Positions 60,146 through 64,000 of a DNA stretch of 64,000 nt are shown piece by piece; the stretch's first letter is position 1; each line of letters begins with the position of its first letter. Source of the stretch: Lucinisca nassula (Eukaryota > Mollusca > Bivalvia > Lucinida > Lucinidae); NCBI GenBank assembly GCA_963580285.1, contig OY757010.1, positions 216,610,204-216,674,203 on the forward strand, in the 5' to 3' direction. The notes below the pieces were generated by a model. It saw nothing but the letters and a program-made list of their open reading frames with translations. It had not been told where the DNA came from and did not search any database. The translations under genes were made by a program, and so were the position numbers.

Positions 60146-60270
60146 TACTTAAATAAGAACATATTCTCCGAAACGATACGCTCTATGAGGCTGAGGCTTT
60201 ATGAAATTATTCACCATATGTACCTCAACAGGTTATATGCTTTTTATGAAAGGACTAGTCTCCATAAGGG
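60146..60270 (+). repeat. remainder of the interrupted ~320-bp repeat copy
   Basis: ACGCTCTATGAGGCTGAGGC, TTATGAAATTATTCACCATA and CTTTTTATGAAAGG match 57970-58040. Confidence 0.6.
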
Positions 60271-60954
60271 GGTTTTCCTGGTACCTGAATTTCTCAATAA
60301 TATTTTGGGAAAATATAGCCACACAGAGGGGACATTCATCCCTGGTAAGTTTGAATCAAACAGAACTCTAGTTTTGTGATAAGGGTTTATCAAAAGTGGG
60401 TGGGGTAATTCCATATCAGTTCTACCAAGGACAATTAATCAGCAATTGACTATATTAAAATAGCGCACTGACAAAACTTTTTGCCATGTCATGCATAGAC
60501 TGTGGGTACATATTAATGTGAAATAGGGTGATTGTATATTTTATTGAACTTTGCTAAAATATAATACTTTATTTGCACTTTGCGGATTTTCATTAATTTT
60601 TCATCTACCAACTTTGCCAAAAAGTTGAACATTTCTCTGTTAAGCAACACATTCTTACCTCTTTTCTAGAAAATACTTATCAATGCTTGGCCATTGCAGA
60701 ATTGTAAGGATTTTTTTATAAATAGTCTTTGACATGAGCTATGTGCCCTTGAAAAGAGAAAATTGCAGTAAAATGCGATGAAATTATCAAAACTTTGTTT
60801 TGCCTTTTTGCTATAAGTTTACAGGCGAGAAATGCTTAGAGGAGTTAAATTCTAATGTATTTATCGTGTAAAAGGGTTTAACTATTGTAGCAGAGACTGA
60901 ATTGGTATCAGTTAGGGTCAAAATTACTTTTAGAGGTTTTAAGAGTTGGATATA
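60271..60954. other. unique spacer, nothing recognised
   Basis: AT-rich, with short ORFs only and no repeat or motif recognised. Confidence 0.4.
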
Positions 60955-61193
60955 ATTGACACACATTTGCTCATCTCATTTAGTATCACTTTCTTGTGAG
61001 GAGTCGCTGTTGGTATCCCAAACTTCAGCTGCAGCATCTGTTAGAAAATCCATGTATTTATTATGTATCTTAGGCCCTTTTGTTTCTGGCTGGTGTCGCT
61101 CAAATCCAAATACCATAAGACTGTTGCAATATGGGCACAGCAGCCCACTACTCTAGCCCCTGATTTGCATGTGCAAAACCAACCGACGATAGG

Positions 61194-61714
61194 TTATAAG
61201 CATTTGCTGTATTCAATCCATAAATTATAGGTCTTGCTACTGGTATGCCTTGAACGTATTAGGGACTTGAGGACACCTTCTTGCTCTTTGTTTATAAGGA
61301 TTTCATATTTGGCGTCATCTGTTTGGTGTTCTTTCTTGTAGGATTTGGCCTGGCGAATCTGATACCCTCCCATTGTCAGGTCTCTTAATTCTGCTTCGTT
61401 CAGTTCGGGGAAATCGGGCATTTCAGAAGCATCCATACTTTTCCAAATTGTGCACCGTTTGTCCCACTTATTGTCAGTCACCTTTTGTTGAAGTTTATTC
61501 GGTGACTTTGCTAAGGCCATCATTCGTTTGGCCATGAGAACATCTGATTCCAAACTAGTCACCAAGGGTGGCCTGAAAGCGTTGCAAATGGAGCACACAA
61601 TTCGCACATAATTGCCAGCGAACGGGATTTGAGAGTTGGGAAGCACATTACTTAAAGCTTTCCATTGCTTTATACGCCCATATGCTGACTCAACAACCCA
61701 TCTCACTTTGGTAA
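61194..61714 (-). pseudogene. transposase C-terminal open segment (catalytic Glu to pre-SWIM)
   Basis: This is the longest surviving open stretch of the minus-strand transposase, about 170 codons. It holds the catalytic Glu in VVESAYGR and a charged region rich in Lys, Asp and Glu, and ends NLWIEYSKCL before a stop. The first codons of the formal ORF (61763-61715) come from the inserted repeat and are not transposase. Confidence 0.75.
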
Positions 61715-61775
61715 CAATTAAAAATAAAAAATGAGTTCCTTTAAGAGCAATGAAAACATTCATAAGAAAGAAGAT

Positions 61776-61821
61776 GGGTCATACTACGTAGTTTCGGCTA
61801 ATAAAGCCTCATCAGTGACCC
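61776..61821 (-). ncRNA. hammerhead ribozyme, copy 1
   Basis: Reading the minus strand: stem I 5' GGGTCA (61821-61816), core CTGATGA (61815-61809), stem II GGCT/AGCC with TTATT loop (61808-61796), GAAA (61795-61792), stem III CTACGTAG (61791-61784, self-complementary), U-A (61783-61782), and stem I 3' TGACCC (61781-61776) pairing fully with GGGTCA. The cleavage triplet is GUA; predicted cut between 61782 and 61781. The palindromic stem III suggests dimer action. Confidence 0.92.
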
Positions 61822-62157
61822 TGTAATGGTCCGGCAAAGAAAGCCAGAGGAAACATACTGCAATTTTGTGAATTTCGAATAGGCAGTCGAGTCAAAGACT
61901 GATATAAATCAAAATGGGGTCCAAATAATTAAAACCTGTCTAGAATATGAGTCTAAACCAATAATTTATTTCCGATTTCTCAGAATATTCACGCTGATCT
62001 CAAAGGACCAAAAGTAAAATATAAACTGCACTATGGTTGATGTACGGGGAGACGTTTTACGGCCGCCACACGGCACAACACCAGCTGCAGTGAAGGCAAT
62101 TAAAAATCAAAAATGAGTTCCTTTAAGAGCAATGAAAACATTCATAAGAAAGAAGAT

Positions 62158-62203
62158 GGGTCATACTACGTAGTTTCGGCTAATAAAGCCTCATCAGTGA
62201 CCC
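62158..62203 (-). ncRNA. hammerhead ribozyme, copy 2
   Basis: Identical to copy 1 over all 46 positions, 382 bp further along; predicted cut between 62164 and 62163. Cleavage at both sites would release a 382-nt RNA. Confidence 0.92.
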
Positions 62204-62849
62204 TGTAATGGTCCGGCAAAGAAAGCCAGAGGAAACATACTGCAATTTTGCGAAGTCTGGATTCATTTGCTTCCTCAGTGCTATGCTGTTTCTCTTTTTT
62301 CTTCAAGAAATGAGGCATTTCAGTATTGATCCCACAATCATTAATTAAGTCTGTTACATCCCTAAACCCCCTATCAACAATGAGAACAACCCCTTCATTG
62401 AACCGATGTCTTATATTTCACTGTTGCTCTTCAGCATATGCTCTGTTATTTTGGCATCTGAGTTTTTATCATCAGCCAGTTAAGGTCCAAGCACTGTAAG
62501 TATGTAGCCGTCAGTTGCTACAAGCATCATCGGTTTAAGCAATGGGCGACCTTTATGGACAGAATAAGAACGCCTTTGGAATGAAAAGTCACCGCTTTTC
62601 TCTATGTACACATAGGTACCATCAGCAACAGCAATAGCAACATATTTTTGTGAATAAGCAAACAGCACCCTTGCAAATTCTGTAGTGTGATTTTCAATTA
62701 CTTTATTTCGTTCTATATGTGGCAGGCCAAGATATTTTGGAACGAAATTGGACATTAGACTTGCTCTGGCTGAATGGATTGCCTTACTGCAAGTAGTTTT
62801 CTTCACCCCAAACAATGTTGAAAGAACAGCCAAGGACAGACCAGTCTGT

Positions 62850-63083
62850 CAGTTTTACAAGCAACATGGCAAGGGCTGTAAGAGTGCTCCTTGTTGACGT
62901 AGAACGCAACGAGTAGAGCGATTCATGTACATCATTGAACTGATCCTTTGTTATGCCTGTCAGTCCTAAGTTTTACAAGCAACATGGCAAGGGCTGTACG
63001 TGTGCTCCTTGTTGATGTAGAACGCAACGAGGAGAGCGATTCATGTACATCATTGAACTGATCCTTTGTTATGCCTGTCAGTC
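62850..63083 (-). repeat. ~115-bp tandem duplication inside the transposase N-terminus
   Basis: AGTTTTACAAGCAACATGGC through CTTTGTTATGCCTGTCAGTC occurs at about 62850-62964 and 62970-63083, with a few differences (GACGTAG/GATGTAG, GAGTAGAG/GAGGAGAG). It further disrupts the reading frame. Confidence 0.85.
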
Positions 63084-63499
63084 TGACATAGTCTTCACCT
63101 TTCATTTCATCAGCGTTGTCAAAATTCAGTGCATTAGATTTCCTGTTTGCCGTTTCGAAATAACATAATTGAAGATCAAACTACAGAATTTGCAAGGGTG
63201 CTGTTTGCTAATTCACAGAAAGATGTTGCTATTGCTGTTGCTGATGGTGAAGCGGTGATTTTTCATTCCAAGGGCGTTCTTATTCTGTCCATAAAGGTCG
63301 CCCATTGCTTAAACCGATGATGCTTGTAGCAAATGGCGGCTACATACTTACAGTGCTTGGACCTTACCTGGCTGATGGTAAAAACTCAGATGCCAAGATA
63401 ACAGAGCATATGCTGAAGAGCAACAGTGAGGATAATAGAAATTGGTTCAATGAAGGGGTTGTTTTCATTGTTGATAGGGGGTTTAGGGATGTAACAGAC

Positions 63500-63510
63500 T
63501 TAATGATTGT
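63500..63510 (+). repeat. target-site duplication, left (SINE in transposase)
   Basis: TTAATGATTGT, repeated exactly at 63819-63829. Confidence 0.92.
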
Positions 63511-63818
63511 TTTTGTTTGTTTGTTTGATTTGAGGTTTAACGTCCCCGTCAACATTGTAAAGGTCATTTTAAGGACGTTGCTTCCAATTTTGTGGGACTT
63601 TCACCCGACATTGAGATGAAATGACATCTCAAGCCCTGTCGCCCAATGAAACCAATAGGGTTTATTAGCATGGACGGTCCGCCTCGCACCGCGGTTCCAG
63701 GACAGGCGTAGATTCTCTACGCGGTTTACCAGTACTAGTGTGCGGGCCGGATTCAGCTCTGCATGGAAGTATCGTGCAGCCCATATATTTCTTCAAGCCC
63801 CTCTGGGCGGGGGCGGAA
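63511..63818 (-). mobile_element. SINE inserted in the transposase
   Basis: A 308-bp insertion lies between exact 11-bp duplications. It interrupts the codons that read DVTDLI-NDCGINTEMPHFL across the site. On the minus strand it ends GGGACGTTAAACCTCAAATC then a CAAA-repeat tail (ACAAACAAACAAAA), the usual mollusc SINE ending. I could not assign the head to a given tRNA. Confidence 0.85.
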
Positions 63819-63829
63819 TTAATGATTGT
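63819..63829 (+). repeat. target-site duplication, right
   Basis: Exact copy of 63500-63510. Confidence 0.92.
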
Positions 63830-64000
63830 GGGATCAATACTGAAATGCCTCATTTCTTGAAGAAAAAAGAGAAACAGCATAGCACTGAGGAAGCTTGTTA
63901 CCAAAGTGAGAAGGGTTGTTGAGTCAGCATATGGGCGTATAAAGCAATGGAAAGCTTTAAGTAATATGCTTCCCAACTCTCAAATCCCGTTTGCTGGCGA

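Larger units (their letters stand above)
61715..62254 (-). mobile_element. retrozyme-like insertion: 158-bp direct repeats, 382-bp period, two hammerheads
   Basis: 61715-61872 and 62097-62254 are near-identical direct repeats (differences at about two sites) exactly 382 bp apart. The insertion splits the transposase between the AATCCAGACTT and GTTACCAAAG codons, which would join cleanly without it, with only TT shared at the edges. Each repeat contains a complete hammerhead on the minus strand, and no ORF lies between. Tandem hammerheads at a few hundred bases spacing, with no protein, are the hallmark of retrozymes, which yield small circular RNAs. The unit is 1.4 repeats long, as if from a linearised circle or dimer. 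Confidence 0.75.
60955..63150 (-). pseudogene. DDE transposase (PIF/Harbinger-ISL2EU-like) with C-terminal SWIM finger, broken
   Basis: Minus-strand order: an N-terminal piece with GDYVRLTGITKDQF-like and DVHESL readings (63110-62850, partly duplicated), then 62833-62480 with a helix-turn-helix-like segment (LSTLFGVKKTTCSKAI) and the first catalytic Asp in VADGTYVYIEKSGDF. The second Asp is in IVDRGFRDV (about 62380-62350), and the catalytic Glu is in [15 protein letters not shown] (about 61705-61662). The conserved IPFAGNYVRIVCSICNAFRP follows. A tail CTCKSGARVVGCCAHIATVL (about 61170-61105) has the C-x-C...C-x-H spacing of a SWIM zinc finger. Damage: a stop where YLADG is expected (about 62480), a frameshift near 62430, the insertion at 61715-62254, a stop near 61193 and a frameshift near 61095. 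Confidence 0.8.
63151..64000 (+). pseudogene. second copy of the DDE transposase, opposite strand, broken, runs off the window
   Basis: Plus-strand counterparts of the minus copy: FARVLFANSQKDVAIAVADG (63200-63250), then ~18 bp lost just after the first catalytic Asp, which removes the TYVYIEKS-equivalent. It continues LKPMMLVANGGYILTVLGPY and LADGKNSDAKITEHMLKSN, and the second Asp sits in FIVDRGFRDV (about 63465-63495). A SINE interrupts it at 63511-63818. It resumes with [19 protein letters not shown], a 14-bp deletion near 63893, and the catalytic Glu in [12 protein letters not shown] (63915-63955). Unlike the minus copy it keeps YLADG, so the two carry different lesions. The N-termini face each other. 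Confidence 0.8.

Noticed and set aside
63105..63120. CTGATGA on the minus strand in the transposase
   Set aside because: It is part of the coding sequence; stem II and stem I partners are absent.

Overview
This window looks like gene-poor, repeat-dominated nuclear DNA from an invertebrate, most likely a bivalve mollusc. That placement rests on repeat families I recognise from mollusc genomes: tRNA-headed SINEs with a bivalve-type body, non-autonomous units bounded by GCTCACCTG/CAGGTGAGC, a TTAA-flanked fold-back MITE, and LINE and Penelope-like reverse transcriptase relics. There are no bacterial-style operons and no convincing host protein-coding gene. Every recognisable protein stretch belongs to a decayed mobile element.

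Layout: (1) 1-3.3 kb is a nest of dead retroelements on the minus strand. It holds a LINE endonuclease, a scrambled Penelope-like reverse transcriptase and a PHD-finger-like ORF1 piece. A sequence with every conserved part of a hammerhead ribozyme sits at 2109-2150 (+). A perfect 54-bp fold-back follows at 3386-3497. (2) 4.02-44.62 kb is one uninterrupted satellite array, about 112 copies of a ~363-bp monomer. Monomer subtypes form a 1452-bp tetramer (A-B-C-B'), and larger 3-, 8-, 18- and 19-monomer blocks have themselves been duplicated. (3) 44.62-47.28 kb is a palindromic short satellite (ATCTTGTGCGCACAAGAT-like) that turns out to be the body of a terminal-inverted-repeat element. (4) 47.34-50.93 kb is a ~3.6-kb unit with long inverted ends, filled with ~145-bp tandem repeats. 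(5) 51.1-54.57 kb is a second tandem array of ~175-bp units with two alternating subtypes and a B-box-like motif. (6) 54.6-60.3 kb holds two SINEs with different tRNA-like heads but the same 3' tail, a TTAA MITE, microsatellites, ~320-bp repeats, and a ~1.2-kb repeat element inserted into them. (7) 60.95-64 kb has two broken copies of the same DDE transposase, head to head. The minus copy is interrupted by a 382-bp-period direct repeat in which each copy carries a complete hammerhead ribozyme (retrozyme-like). The plus copy is interrupted by a SINE with an 11-bp target-site duplication.

The most interesting signals are the three hammerhead ribozymes, the TIR-bounded palindromic satellite, the SINE pair with a common tail, and the multi-level higher-order structure of the 40-kb array. 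The many short ORFs in the array and satellites are by-products of repeat homogeneity and are not annotated as genes.
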